Shown here: positions 10,225-22,229 of the stretch, piece after piece | Position numbering within the stretch: position 1 is the first letter of the stretch | Layout of the letters: each line of letters starts with the position of its first letter | Source of the DNA: Raffaelea ambrosiae | Lineage: Eukaryota; Ascomycota; Sordariomycetes; Ophiostomatales; Ophiostomataceae | Length of the DNA stretch: 64,000 nucleotides | Assembly: GCA_002778195.1 (NCBI GenBank) | Contig: PCDI01000003.1 | Location: 2,687,913 to 2,751,912 of the forward strand | Direction of reading: 5' to 3' | Notes under the pieces: generated by a model | Told to the model about the DNA's origin: nothing | Database searches by the model: none | What the model saw: only the letters and a program-made list of their open reading frames with translations | Position numbers and translations under genes: made by a program

Positions 10225-13200
10225 GGCCACGGTTTTTTCCTCTGTTTTTTTTTGGTTTTCTGTTTGGCTGGGGGAAGGGCTGGCAACCGTCCAAGAGAAC
10301 GGGGTGAATGTTTAAGATGGTTGTCGTAGGAAACGGCAGGAAGGCCCCATTCAGATCAGTGTAAGAGGACCTACAGGGTCCGTGCATAGGGAATACAGGG
10401 CGATCATGCGTTGGTACAAGCTATTCTCAGCCAATCAATCGAGATACTTCTAGACGAGGCAAATCGGCAGGTTTACGGTGGTTGTTTCTACGCATCCGCA
10501 GACTTTGTAAATTAACCCACGCAGTACAGTCACAGGGTTTCCCAGTCAGGAGTGATTTGCCAACAGGAAAAATCATGTGGAATAAATTGCCGTAAGCCCA
10601 AGATCTGTGGCACACCCTCGTCTTCCTAGCAATTTTGAAACCTCGACAGGATTCTCTTTTATGCCAGAACGCCAGCCTTGTCTCCCCACCGTCTATATTA
10701 CGACGGCCAATAGACGATGGACAGGTATGAAGAAATCCCGTTTTGTTTTCGTGCCCAGAACTTGGCTTCATTCATTGCACTCTGAATCACGTCGTGGATG
10801 ACTTCTTATTCGGTAATGCTTGTTCTTTCTTACTGTTGTACGGCTATTATGTCTTGATAGATGCACTTTGAACCACACCTTGGATGACTTCTTGCATCAC
10901 ATTTCATTGGGCTGAGCATTGCCATTATTTGCTGTCTTGTTGAGAAACCCAGTCCTCCTATTGATTATGATACTCACATTTACCTTCCCAACCCAGTGTA
11001 TGTCTCCCTTCTTCTTTCTCCCGTACCATCCTTTATCATTTATGGTTGTGATTGTAGTTGTTCTCGAGAACCACTACCAGCCTCCCTGCCCTAGTATTGA
11101 CAATGTTCCAAGGCGTGTCATAAACGAAGGTACCCGTTTTTTTTCTCGCCACGTCAAACAATCCATACACGGCAGCGGAAGACACATGACCAATGATGAA
11201 GCCAGAGAGGAAGAGTACCACGCAAACGAGGAACTCGACAGTGAAGGAAAGGCTACAAAATGAGTGACGAAATATATCCATGGAAAGCACACCGGAAGTA
11301 CAAGGCTTTCGAACGCGTAGCAGGCAAGGCGACTACATGTTACAGAAAAATGGCACGCAAACTTGAAAAAAACCGAGATGATTGCTCTGGCAGTCCACCC
11401 GTGGGAGAGCCGGTTGACGGTAAGATTTTCAGCAAATCCGGCAGCGAAACATTGGCGACCTTGGCTGGGAATGCTTCAGAAGCACAGGAGCAGTGAGCCA
11501 CAATCTCACAATGAAGTGAGATAAAAGAAGTGTAGGGGGGGAATGGCGGGGGACGTTTTTTGTCTGACAATGCTAATATAGTGTCTCTTTGCTTCGCGAA
11601 GCCTACAATGGCAATAACGAGGAATCGTTGTACAAGGCAGGTAAATATGAGGGGCACGTTGAACTGCGCGCTCTGCAGAGAAGTACAAGGAGTTTCAAGA
11701 CCAACACGAAGAAAATGTCAAGACCAGCAACGCAACAAGAATTCTCACGGACCCTAACACGTATACAACTCCGAGGACTCCGCGGGAGAGAAGACGTTCT
11801 AGCCGTTCTAGCACGGTTGCAACCAGTTCGTACGACAGCATAGAAGAAGTGTTTTTACTTCTGTCATTTCTGTCGCGTCTTTCGTTTAATTAGTCGCTTT
11901 CGTTTATTTTATTTATTTTTCTATTCTTGGTTTTGTGTTCTTTATCGAACGAAGGCTTTTTACAATGCATCTTCTATGTCTTCTCGTTAACTAATGTTGA
12001 TACGGAACTATCCACTTTTTAGTCATACGAATAAGAATAAGTCGATTTTTCATGCCCAAAAGAAAATAGCGAGCAATTTGACAGACTTAGAATTGGTTTC
12101 GTAGGCCCTTTAAGTGTAGAGTAGTAAAGAGGGAACGCCGTGCCAAGTGCCCGCCCTGCCTGCCCTGTAGTTACGGAAATAGTGGCTCTCTACTCGAGTC
12201 AAGTAGACCAGTCGACTCGGGTAAAGAACAATCGAAATATTTGAAACTTTGTTAAGACCTAGTTTAAAGGTAAAAGTATGGTGTCCTGTGAACATATTTC
12301 GCGTAACCAGACACGAGAGCGTCGAGAAAATGCAAAAAGACAGTGCTTCCCTGGTACATCCCTTTGCTTTCTCGTGCGATGGAAACTCGCCTCGCAAACC
12401 CCGCGCCCGGATTTCAGTCTGACTCCGGGCAGACTCGTACGCTGACTTTCAAATAACTGCGGTCCTTCGCAAGTCTACCTGCAGAGAGCAAGTTGCACGC
12501 ACTCAACCATCAACCATCTCATCGTGGCGTGTCTGGTGACGCCGTATGTAGGTGGAGCGGCGACAGTCCACCTTCTCCTCTTCCTGCATTGTCGGCTCTT
12601 TAAGAGCATTGCCACATCTAACTTTCGCAAACCTACATCATCCCCAAAGCCCTAACCTCTTGACGCGACATCTGCAGCGGCGAGCAGTTTATCCAGTAAT
12701 ACTGTGTTCAACTGGCGTCAATCGGGGGGAGAACTGCGTGGCGACCCGTTCCGGAACGGAGATGCTTGACAACAAACCGGCACGCTCCGGAAGGAGACTG
12801 TCTCTGCCAACATGCGGCTTCCCCTGGCGATTGGAGGGGACATTGTCACAGGTGGCGTCTCGGCGGTGTCGACGTGGACACAGTACCGGACGGCCGGCCG
12901 ATACGACACTTGCTTCCACGTGTTCGAGTATGCTGGACGGCTGTGGGTTCGGCTGAGTGCACCGATCTATCTGGGCATGGACGGCTTTGACTGGGCAGCA
13001 GCGGCACTCGTGACGTGAGTGGAGAGTTTGATACGTGGAGGCTGAAAGAGCGTAACTTGATGAACATTTAAGTAGAGGAGTCGAAAAGTAAATTCAATCA
13101 TAAATTCGTATGTGATAGAGCAGAAGTTTATGAACTACCAGCACCAGTAAAATCAGTGTTCTCAACTGCTGCATGCTGGATATCGAACATACTGGCAGGA

Positions 13201-14612
13201 TCTCACTCGTATTGATGCCACACGCATGGCATTTGCAAACATATCGAAAAATGCTTCTGTGGGTATCTAGACATGGTGGTGTCCTAAGAAGAATAGCATT
13301 TTTATTTATTATGGCTGCTATCCGGACGTAAAGCGTTTCTTTCTTTCTTTGCTTCTTTTTCTGTCCGTAGTGTCCAAAATGAATAACGCGTTTGTTCAGG
13401 CAAGTTGTGTGACACAGTCGACCGATGAAATAAGAGGAGGCTCCGCTTAGTGGAGATATCGTGATAAACTGGCGCCTCTCTCCGCCGGCTTCGCTGGTCT
13501 TTAGGTTAGTTTGATTATTAAACCGTTACCCATCCACTACCTGTCATTGCATTTGCTCTGGAGACCGAAGTCCGGTGATAGGACAATTGCCCGGCTGGTT
13601 AGGCCTCCCCGATATCGTGACAACCCAAGCACGTAATGGTGTGGATCGATGTGGGAGAAATCTGAGTTTTCTCTTACTTGGATTTCTCCCCCCAAAAGAA
13701 AAAAAAATAAAGAAAAAGGAAAAACATAGGTAGGCGGTGGGCTCTGTCACGCTTCCATTGTGCGGGCCCATTTCGGATGCTCGAATCGAGAATGGACAAG
13801 GCGTAATACTGACGGGCCACGATCCTATTTAATGGTCAATTTTCGGGTATTCTTCGCTGACTAAAACGAGCTCGCCAAGTCGTTGGTCCAGCGGTCCTAT
13901 CAGCTGCTCGTTTTATGCGTGGTGAATTTTCCATGGCTCACATTTGATTGATTATTCGACCCTTTTTGTTGCACGTACGTGGGAGAGGAAAAAAAAGGCA
14001 CAGAAAGCAAAATGCCTTGTCGTTTCCATCGCCCGCCATTTTTATTTTGCAGTATTCTCTCTGCTTTGTCCGTTCTTCTCACCTCTACATTCTGTCTGTC
14101 CGCCAATCGTGACCGTCAATGGTGACAAGGCCGCGATGGGCGGAATTAGCTCGGGGTCTGTGCCGGCTGGACACTCTCGTTTGGGAAGGGGGTTTCAGGC
14201 TCTCCTGCTTCCCGTCGGGCAGCCGTGCTTGGACGATGCCGCACCGGTGTCGGACCAATGTAAGCTTAGCGGGAAGCCGATTCGCCCCGGACGAGCGGTC
14301 CGGCTCCTCTGGGAAACTCCGATTTCTACAAGTCGAATAGCCGGCTGACACCCAAAGATGCGGTCTGGACTCCGGTCGGTGGCATGTGACTTGCTGTGGA
14401 CGTTTTGTGGATGTTTGCCCGTCTCCCACCCCGTCTGGTCGTCGTTTATCTGGCCGACCTGCACTAGCCCGTTCTTTGGAAATATTTTCCAAGCGATTGA
14501 TTTTTTTGGATTCTGTTTTTTTCCATTTCATCAACGTCTGGCCGACTAGGCCTATCTATTCTCCCACAACGATCGTCAATTGTTGCTTCTCCTCGGCGAG
14601 ACTGCACCAGCC
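10225..14612. other. Gene-poor stretch of 4.4 kb
   Basis: It is AT-richer than the flanking genes. A 78-codon plus frame (11260-11496) and an overlapping minus frame with one hydrophobic segment (about 11290-11036) exist, but neither has family resemblance. At 13439-13455 there is a quasi-palindrome CTCCGCTTAGTGGAG, and GATATCGTGA occurs twice (13455-13464, 13611-13620). The stretch 14.0-14.6 kb is probably the promoter and 5' leader of the MFS gene. Confidence 0.45.
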
Positions 14613-16489
14613 ATGGCCACGGAGCTCATTGTCGAGCCACCCTTGGTGCTTCACGCCCTGCGTGGCGAGCTCAGCGACACCGCGTCCGAGATGCAAAAGA
14701 GAAAAGAAACGTTTTCTGGGCCGTCTGCCATCAGCCGCGTATTGTCCGCGGCGTCGCTCCCCAACTTCTCGCCGTCCCTGTCGACCACGGCCCGCTATCT
14801 TGTCATCGCGCTCGCCCTTCTGGCCAACTTTGCGCAGTTCATCACAAACTGCTTCACCATTGGCGCCGGCGTCAAGCTCAGCGCCCTGCTGGGCCGCGAT
14901 GTGGGCCCCGGGCAAGCCAACTGGATGCCCGCAGCCTATCCGTACGCCAGGCCCGCCGACCTGCCCACTATCGTTCCTTTGCTCACCATACCTCTTTGGA
15001 CAGACTCACGCAGAGCGCCTTTGTGCTCATCAGCGGGCGCCTCGGCGCCATCTACGGCCACCAGCTGCTTGTCGTCATCGGCACGGCCAGCCTGGTCGTC
15101 TTCTCCATTGCCAACGGCTTCTGCACGAGCTACGAGAGCTTTGTGGCCGTGCGTGCCCTCACAGGCATCGGCGGCGGCCTTGTGATGCCCAATGCCGTGG
15201 CGGTCACCACGACGCTCCTGCCGCCCGGCCGCTCGCGCAATGTTGTCCTGGGCTGCTTCGGCGCCACGGCGCCCGTGGGCGGCTGGCTGGGTGTGCTGCT
15301 GGCGGGAGCGTTCATTGAGCACAACCGGTGGCAGTGGATGTTTTACTTTATGTGAGTGAGCCGGGCTCCGAGAGCACACTCCTCGATAGAATCCCACGGA
15401 GAACCCAATTTTTGTTGCAACGAAAGCTAAGTGTCTTCTGCGGCAGGGCCATCCTGGCCGGTTTCCTTCTCCTTGGTCTTCTCGCCTTCTACCAAAAGGA
15501 GGTCCCTGTCGACAGAGCCGGCAGAGTGGACTACCTCGGCGCGGTCCTTGGCTTCGGAGCACTGATTCTCTTCAACTTTGCGTGGAAGTAAGCAGATGAC
15601 ATCCGCTTGTGCAGCCAGATAGCGAGGCTATTTGTCTGGTGAGCTTGGTTCGTGAGCTAATCGTCTGCGCAGCCAAGCACCCTCAGCTGGATGGTCCAGT
15701 CCCTCGTCCCTCGTACCGCTCTGCATTTCCGTGCCCATGTTTCTTTCCTTCACCCTGTGGGAGGCCAAGTACGCCAAGGAGCCCATTATGCCGCTCAGCT
15801 TGTTTACTACGCCGACGTTCTCCGCGCTCGTTGCCGTGGTCCTGCTCAGCTACATGTCCTTTGGCATATCTCTCTGGTACATGGTCGCATGGCTGCAGAT
15901 TGTGCGCGGGTGGTCCATCATTGATGTTGCCGTCGGCTGGCTCCCCTTTGTCATTGGATCCACCCTGGCTGTCTATCTGGCGGCGTGGATGATCCCCCGC
16001 GTGCAGGCGCAGTGGATTATGGCTGTCGGCGTCGTCACGGCCATGTGTGCGAACCTGATCTTGGCCACCATGCCTGCCCAGCAGACCTACTGGGCCCAGG
16101 CCTTTCCGGCCATCACGCTCACCGGGGTGTGCCCCGATTTCGTCTACGTGGCCGCGCAGCTGATTGCCAGCAACAGCGTCGGTCGCCGCCACCAAGGCGT
16201 AGCTGGGAGCTTGATCGGGACGCTGAACCTGTACGGCAACTCTCTCGGCCTGGGGTTCTCGTCGACGATCGAGACGCAAGTCACCAAAAACGCCAACGGC
16301 AATGAGCTCCGCGGCTACAGTGCTGCCCTGTACTTTGGCGCTGCTCTGGCCCTCTTGGGCGTAGCATTGGATCTCGCCTTTGTTCGCGTGCCCAAGGACG
16401 AACGGGAAGGCTGGCAGAGCGAGGAAGACATTGAAGAAAGTCGAACCCCCACTGGCCAAGCGAGCGGTATTGACCTGTCCAAGGTTTGA
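14613..16489 (+). CDS. MFS transporter, DHA2-like drug/metabolite efflux type, four exons
   Basis: Join 14613-14941, 15004-15351, 15447-15587, 15673-16489, giving 544 residues. The three introns (62, 95, 85 nt) keep phase; GCTAAT is the branch site of the last. The ATG at 14613 is the first in frame. The hydrophilic N-terminus (about 65 residues) precedes multi-pass segments. TM2-3 carry LISGRLGAIYGHQLL, the G-x-L-x-D/G-x-x-G-R type loop of MFS proteins; TM5 has a GCFGATAPVGGWLG motif resembling the antiporter motif C. The C-terminal half includes GVAGSLIGTLNLYGNSLGLG, a typical DHA2 segment. Members are proton-driven plasma-membrane exporters of drugs or fungal metabolites. The substrate is not predictable. 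It lies 1 kb upstream of the ABCC transporter in the same orientation. Confidence 0.88.
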
Positions 16490-17522
16490 ACGCAATGCGT
16501 GGGATGAGAAAACAAAAACGATCTATCTCCAACACCTTGGTAAAGTTCCAGGCCTACCCCATAACCGCGAATTTGCGTGTGAGAGGAATTTCAACACGGA
16601 GCACACAGGACGTGTGGAAATTGGGAGACAGTGGCAACGTCGCGACATGGCCAAGATTGAATTTTTTCTAAGAAACAAGGAAAACAAAAGGAAATGACAA
16701 ATGAAAGGGGAAAACGGACAAGAAAATGGTCAAATGTCCCCAGGTGACATATACGTGCGTGAACATTATAATGTTTGACCGTGTTCTAGCCTTTTGATAG
16801 CACCTTTACAAACTTCATAAGTGACATCTAGTTACCCCGAAGAATAATACCCGCTCTCTTTTCTTTTCTTTTCTTTTCTTTTCTTTTTTTCTCGTCTTTC
16901 CTTTCTCTTTTTTTCCCAGTTTCTTCATGATTCTTCTACCTGTATTCTCCAGAAATTGCTTTCCTTTCATTTCCTAACATGCTACTGTATCTTCGGTCAG
17001 CATGTTCTCCTTGAAGATAATTTGCTGAGGAAGTGACTGTTAAATGTTGCTCGTCCTTGTCATGGAATGTGTGCCGATGTCGTTTCGACCACCCTTGTTG
17101 CCGTGTTGCAGCCACCGCTGCAGATGATCGCTCCTTTGGGTTCCCTATCTCACCACCAATCTGTGCACACCGGCATCGCTCCCGTGCAGGCACTGGCGTG
17201 CAGAGAGCCAACGATCGGACCGACTTCCTGTTTGCCATTCACGTGATTTCCAGTCCCACCGGTCCCTCCTTTCTTCTGGCAGCTTTCCGGGCCAAGCTTT
17301 TTGCAATTGACCGCAAGTCGTATTTCGGGCGCAGACAGCCAAGAGCAGGAACTCAGAGGAACACATAGAACTGCCACAGAACTACACTGGAAGCAGTCTG
17401 ACAAAGTCCATTCCTCCCATTGGTCCAATTGCCCGAAACCAACCCCAACTCCGAGATATGACGGCGGCCATCTGCCCGCGCCCATACGTCCGCTCTTCCT
17501 AAGTCGCAGCAGTGCTCCTTCC
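16490..17522. other. Intergenic between MFS and ABCC genes
   Basis: 1.03 kb with the 3' flank of the MFS gene, a (TTTTC)n tract and the presumed ABCC promoter. The ABCC frame is open for 74 codons upstream of its first ATG, but has no ATG there. Confidence 0.5.
16857..16890. repeat. (TTTTC)n microsatellite
   Basis: About six TTTTC units followed by a T run, 630 bp upstream of the ABCC start. Confidence 0.85.
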
Positions 17523-20500
17523 ATGCCTTTTCGGGCCCAACTCGTGGCATGGCCCGGCGCCGTGCTGTTGTCGGCCGCCATCCTGGCGGGCCAGTGCATC
17601 CGGGCCGCTTCCGGCTTTGCCAAGACACGGACCGGCCCGGTGGTCACGGATGACTCCGAAAGCGACGACCCCGCACTCGAGCCATCCCTGCCCGGCACCC
17701 GCGTCCCTGTCGGCTACAGCCTGGCCCAGCTGGCCACCCGCACCGCGCTCGTTGTCGTTTCCGTTCTCGGCTGGGCTCGCGAAGGCTCGTCCGGCCCGGT
17801 CGAGGTGGCGGCTCTGGCCTACGTCCTCGTCCTCGACCTGGCCCGCGTGCTGTTCGCCCACCACACCGCCCAACTTCGCTCGTCCCTTCTGCACCATGTC
17901 AACGTGCTTGTCGTTGTCGAGGTCGCCGTGGCCTCTGCGCAGCTGTCGCCGCGCTTGGTCGACCTGCACCCGCGGGATCCCGCGCCCGTGGGCCTCTGGC
18001 TGGCCCTCAAGCTGGCCGCCGCCCTGATCGCGCTCGCCGTCGCCGCGGCCTCGCCGCGCCAGTGGACGCCGCCGCCGCTGTCCTTTGGCCTGGCCCAGCG
18101 CGAGCGCCCCGAGCCCAGCCCCGAGCAGACCAGCTCGTACTTCTCGTACGTCCTGTCATACAGCTGGCTGTCGCACATTGTCTACCGGGCCTGGGCCCAC
18201 AAGCTGCATCTCCGGGACACCCTGCCGCTGCCCGAGTACGACGAGCCGCTGGTGTGGCTGGCCCGCGTGCAGGCGGCGCGGCGGCGCTTCCGGACCACGG
18301 CCAAGACGCTGGCGTACACGCTGCGCTTCAACATTGCCACCATGGTCGGCTGTGCGGCGCTGACGGCCGTGGTCGAGTTCATCTCGCCGCTGGCGCTCTA
18401 CTGCCTCCTCAACTACATCCAGGACCCCGGCTCGGCGACGGTGCGGCCGTGGGTCTGGGTGGCGCTGCTCTTTGTCGGCCCCGTGCTGCGGTCGGCCTCG
18501 TACCAGCGCTACATTTTCAACAGCACCCGCCTCATCGTGCGCATCCGCCTCTGCCTCATCCAGGAGCTGTTTGCCAAGGCCGGCCGCTGCTACGACGCCG
18601 ACGCCACCAGCACGCCCGCCGAGAAGACCCAACCGGGCAAAAGCAAGTCTGGAACCGGCCAGCCGGCCAAGTCGGACAACGTCACCACGCTCATGGCCTA
18701 CGACGTCGACGCCATCTGCAACTCGCGCGACCTGTTCCTCGTCAGCACGTCCAGCCCCATCGAGATCACCGTCGGCCTCGTCTTCCTGTACATCCTCGTC
18801 GGGCCCTACTCGCTGGTCGCCCTCGCCGTGCTGCTGCTGTCGTTCCCGCTGGCCACCGGCCTGTCGCGGCTCATGTCGCGCTTCCAGCGCGCGCTGATGG
18901 CCCGCACCGACGTGCGCGTGGCCTGCATCGCCGAGTATCTGTCGTCCATCCGCACCATCAAGTATCTCGGCTGGGAGCCCATCATGGCGGACCGCATCAA
19001 CCAGGAGCGCCGCCACGAGGAGACGCAGACCTGGCGCCGCAACCTGACCGCCGTGACCGTCACCGTCCTGGGCGACTTTGTGCCCCTGCTGGCCCTGTTC
19101 GCCATGTTCATGGCCTACACCCTGGTCGGCCACCACGAGCTCACGGCGGCCAAGGCCTTCACGTCGGTGACCATTATCGAGACGCTGCGGATGCAGTTTG
19201 TCTGGATGGCCAACGCCACGCGCTTCATCACCCAGGCCCGCGTCGCTTTCGCCCGCATCGACAAGTTCATGGTCGGCGCGCAGGAGGTGCAGCCGCACCC
19301 CTCGGGGGGCCCGCCGGCGTTCTGCCAGGCCGTCTTCCGTCGGGCCCTGGCCCCGGACTCGTTCCGCCTGCGCGTCGACTGCGACTTTGTCGAGCACGGC
19401 CTCAACGTCATTGCCGGCCCCTCGGGCACCGGCAAGTCGACGCTGCTCCTGTCGCTGCTGGGCGAGACCGTGCTCGAGGCGGGCCATGCCCGCTGTCCCC
19501 AGCCGGCCTCGTATGCGCCCCAGATCCCCTGGCTGCTCAACGACACCGTCCGCGCCAACATCCTCATGTACCAGGCCTACGACGAGCTGCGCTACAACCG
19601 CGTCATCCATGCCTGCGCCCTGCTGCCCGACCTGGCTCAGCTCGCCGAGGGCGACCTGGCCGAGGTCGGCGTCGACGGCAGCAATCTGTCGGGCGGCCAG
19701 CGCCAGCGCGTCGGCCTGGCGCGCGCCCTCTATGCCCGGTCCGCGGTCCTGGTCCTGGACGACGTCTTCTCGGCACTCGACGCCTCCACGCAGAAGCACA
19801 TCTGGGACCATGCGTTCTGCAGCGAGGCCGTCCTCCACGGCCGCACCGTCATCCTGGTGTCGCAGTTCCAGGCCGCCAAAAACGAGGCCGACCTGCTGCT
19901 GGAGCTGTCCCACGGCCAGATCTCGTCGCTGACGCGGTCGGGCCGGCCGCGACCCATGGTCCCGGAGACCGCCGACGACCTCGCCCGCGTGTCTTCGCAC
20001 GTGTCTGGCTCCTGGGACCCGTCCAAGTCGGAGAATCCCAACTTCCACCACGCCCGCGCCATCGAGCAGAAGATCGACCAGGAGGTGGCCGGCCAGGGCC
20101 GCAACCCACGCAGTCTGTTCTACGTCTACATGCGCCTCTTTGGCGGCCACGGATACGCCGTCTTGTCGTTTCTCGTCAGCTTTCTGCTGCAGCTGTCCTT
20201 TTTCGTGCTGCCGCTGTGGCTCGCGATCTGGGTCGGCCACTCGTCGTCGGCGCACACGGACGACCAGCAGCCGCAGCGGTCGATCGACGCCTTTTACGGG
20301 GGCATCTACGGCGGCCTGCTGCTGCTCTTTTTGCTCCTCTCCCTCTCGAACCACGTCAACCTGCAGCGCGGCGCCTGGAAGGCGGCCCATCGGATGCACG
20401 AGAAGCTCGTGGGCGCGGCCATGGGCGTGTCCGTGGGGTGGTACGACAAGAACCCGCCGGGCCGGTTCATCAACCGGTTTTCGTCGGACATCTACTCCAT

Positions 20501-21998
20501 GGACTGTCTCGTCATCGACTACCTGCGCGCGGCCATGGACAACGCCTTCCGCTTTCTGCTGCGGCTGGCCGCCATCGGCTCCATCATGCCCGTCTTTGCC
20601 CTGCCGGCGGCCATGATCTGCTCGGTCGGCCTCCTGTTTGCCGAGATGTACACGCGGGCCCAGCTGCCCGTCAAGGCGCTGTCCGCGGCCGCCAAGTCGC
20701 CCATCTTTACCTTTTTCGTCGAGAGCATGGCCGGCCGCGCCGTCCTCCGCGCCGGCCCGGGCTTCCAGGCGGCCTTTGCGGACGACCTGGCCCGGCGCCT
20801 GCGCGTCTATGCCCGCGCGGACGAGACGCGCTTCAACCTCAACCGCTGGATCTGCGTGCGCGCCGACGCCTGCTCGGCCATCATTGCGCTGGCCACGGGC
20901 ACCATCGCGGTCACGTACGCCGCGGACCTGTCGGCCGGCCGGCTGGGCTTCTCGCTGACCAGCGCCATCGGGCTCGGCCAGACCATCCTGATGCTGATGC
21001 GCAGCATGAACGACCTCGAGGCCGAGCTGAACTGCTTCCACCGCGTGCAGGAGTACGCGTCGCTGCCGGTCGAGGCCTACTACGACCAGGACACCACCGA
21101 AAACACAGAGGATGCGGTCGTGCCCGCGCACTGGCCGGCGACGGGCGAGGTGCAGTTCCGCGACGTCACCGTCCGGTATGCCCTGGACGGGCCGGCCATC
21201 ATCCGCCACGTCAACCTGACCGTGACGCCGGGCGAGCGCGTCGCCATTGTGGGGCGCACCGGCAGCGGCAAGTCGACGCTGGCGCTGACGCTGCTCGGGT
21301 TCACGCACATCACGGGAGGGTCGCTGCGGATCGACGGCGTGGACCTGGCCCGGGTGCCGCCGCACGTGCTGCGTCGGCGGCTGACCATCATCCCGCAGGA
21401 GCCCGTCCTCTTTGGCGGCGACGTGCGCTTCAATCTGGACCCGGCCCGGTCGTATCCGCGCGAGCGTCTCACCGAGGCCATTGGGGCCTGCAGCGTATTG
21501 GAGTCGCTCTCGGGCGGCGTCGCACCAGCGCCAGGGGCCGCGGACGACACCGCCGACGAGGAACAGCCGCTCCTGCCGCCCGTGCAGCCACTGCGGACGC
21601 TCGACCTCGACACGGCTGTCGCGCCGCAGGGGTCCAACTTCTCGGTAGGCCAGCGGCAGGTGCTGAGTCTGGCGCGGGCCACGGTGCGGCGGTCGCAGGT
21701 GGTGATCCTCGACGAGGCGACAGCGTCGATCGACTACCAGTCAGACCAGGCCATCCAGGCGGTGCTTCGGTCGGCCTTCCGGGGCCGCACGGTCATTGCT
21801 ATTGTGCACCGGCTGTCGACAATCATGGACTACGACCGGGTGATTGTGATGGACAGCGGGGCGGTGCGCGAGATCGGGTCGCCGGCGGAGCTGTGCCGGA
21901 AGGGCGGGCTGTTCCGGGAGATGGTGCGCAAGAGCGTGGAGCACGGCAAGGGCAGCGAGTGGACGCCGGAGAAGCTGCGGAAGCTGGAGATGGAGTAA
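17523..21998 (+). CDS. ABCC (MRP/YOR1/YBT1-type) full-size ABC transporter, intronless
   Basis: 1491 residues from the first in-frame ATG (MPFRAQLVAWPG). An N-terminal hydrophobic TMD0-like region of about 190 residues is followed by TMD1 and NBD1 (Walker A GPSGTGKST at about 632-640, signature LSGGQRQR, Walker B VLVLDDVFSALD). TMD2 and NBD2 follow (Walker A GRTGSGKST from residue 1244, signature FSVGQRQ, Walker B VVILDEATASID, H-loop IVHRLSTI). The Asp in place of the catalytic Glu in NBD1 and the SVGQ signature in NBD2 are family traits of ABCC proteins. NBD1 also has Gln instead of the switch His (VILVSQFQ). The family exports organic anions, conjugates and drugs at the plasma or vacuolar membrane. 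The gene is much richer in GC than its neighbours, which creates long open frames on the other strand and frames. Confidence 0.93.
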   Translation: MPFRAQLVAWPGAVLLSAAILAGQCIRAASGFAKTRTGPVVTDDSESDDPALEPSLPGTRVPVGYSLAQLATRTALVVVSVLGWAREGSSGPVEVAALAYVLVLDLARVLFAHHTAQLRSSLLHHVNVLVVVEVAVASAQLSPRLVDLHPRDPAPVGLWLALKLAAALIALAVAAASPRQWTPPPLSFGLAQRERPEPSPEQTSSYFSYVLSYSWLSHIVYRAWAHKLHLRDTLPLPEYDEPLVWLARVQAARRRFRTTAKTLAYTLRFNIATMVGCAALTAVVEFISPLALYCLLNYIQDPGSATVRPWVWVALLFVGPVLRSASYQRYIFNSTRLIVRIRLCLIQELFAKAGRCYDADATSTPAEKTQPGKSKSGTGQPAKSDNVTTLMAYDVDAICNSRDLFLVSTSSPIEITVGLVFLYILVGPYSLVALAVLLLSFPLATGLSRLMSRFQRALMARTDVRVACIAEYLSSIRTIKYLGWEPIMADRINQERRHEETQTWRRNLTAVTVTVLGDFVPLLALFAMFMAYTLVGHHELTAAKAFTSVTIIETLRMQFVWMANATRFITQARVAFARIDKFMVGAQEVQPHPSGGPPAFCQAVFRRALAPDSFRLRVDCDFVEHGLNVIAGPSGTGKSTLLLSLLGETVLEAGHARCPQPASYAPQIPWLLNDTVRANILMYQAYDELRYNRVIHACALLPDLAQLAEGDLAEVGVDGSNLSGGQRQRVGLARALYARSAVLVLDDVFSALDASTQKHIWDHAFCSEAVLHGRTVILVSQFQAAKNEADLLLELSHGQISSLTRSGRPRPMVPETADDLARVSSHVSGSWDPSKSENPNFHHARAIEQKIDQEVAGQGRNPRSLFYVYMRLFGGHGYAVLSFLVSFLLQLSFFVLPLWLAIWVGHSSSAHTDDQQPQRSIDAFYGGIYGGLLLLFLLLSLSNHVNLQRGAWKAAHRMHEKLVGAAMGVSVGWYDKNPPGRFINRFSSDIYSMDCLVIDYLRAAMDNAFRFLLRLAAIGSIMPVFALPAAMICSVGLLFAEMYTRAQLPVKALSAAAKSPIFTFFVESMAGRAVLRAGPGFQAAFADDLARRLRVYARADETRFNLNRWICVRADACSAIIALATGTIAVTYAADLSAGRLGFSLTSAIGLGQTILMLMRSMNDLEAELNCFHRVQEYASLPVEAYYDQDTTENTEDAVVPAHWPATGEVQFRDVTVRYALDGPAIIRHVNLTVTPGERVAIVGRTGSGKSTLALTLLGFTHITGGSLRIDGVDLARVPPHVLRRRLTIIPQEPVLFGGDVRFNLDPARSYPRERLTEAIGACSVLESLSGGVAPAPGAADDTADEEQPLLPPVQPLRTLDLDTAVAPQGSNFSVGQRQVLSLARATVRRSQVVILDEATASIDYQSDQAIQAVLRSAFRGRTVIAIVHRLSTIMDYDRVIVMDSGAVREIGSPAELCRKGGLFREMVRKSVEHGKGSEWTPEKLRKLEME

Positions 21999-22229
21999 AT
22001 TGAACGCGAGGGGCATAGAAAGACCGGGGTTCGTCTTTTACACTGGGCTGATACACATACATATACGCATATAGATACAACATAGAGGGTTGTAGTGTGG
22101 GTTGATATTCCGTCTAGCTAAGGTTTTATCATATTTTTAAAGGAAACATACGATAGGACATCTAAATTGAAACGCTCAATGATGACGATTTAAATCTGGT
22201 ATAGTACATGGCACCGTACGCTACCCGGC

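Noticed and set aside
18156..21365. 1069-codon minus frame opposite the ABCC gene
   Set aside because: Antisense shadow produced by the same third-position GC bias; no motif.
18062..22003. 1313-codon plus frame overlapping the ABCC gene
   Set aside because: Arg/Pro/Gly/Ala-rich translation of GC-biased codons in a second frame; the ABC motifs are all in the first frame.
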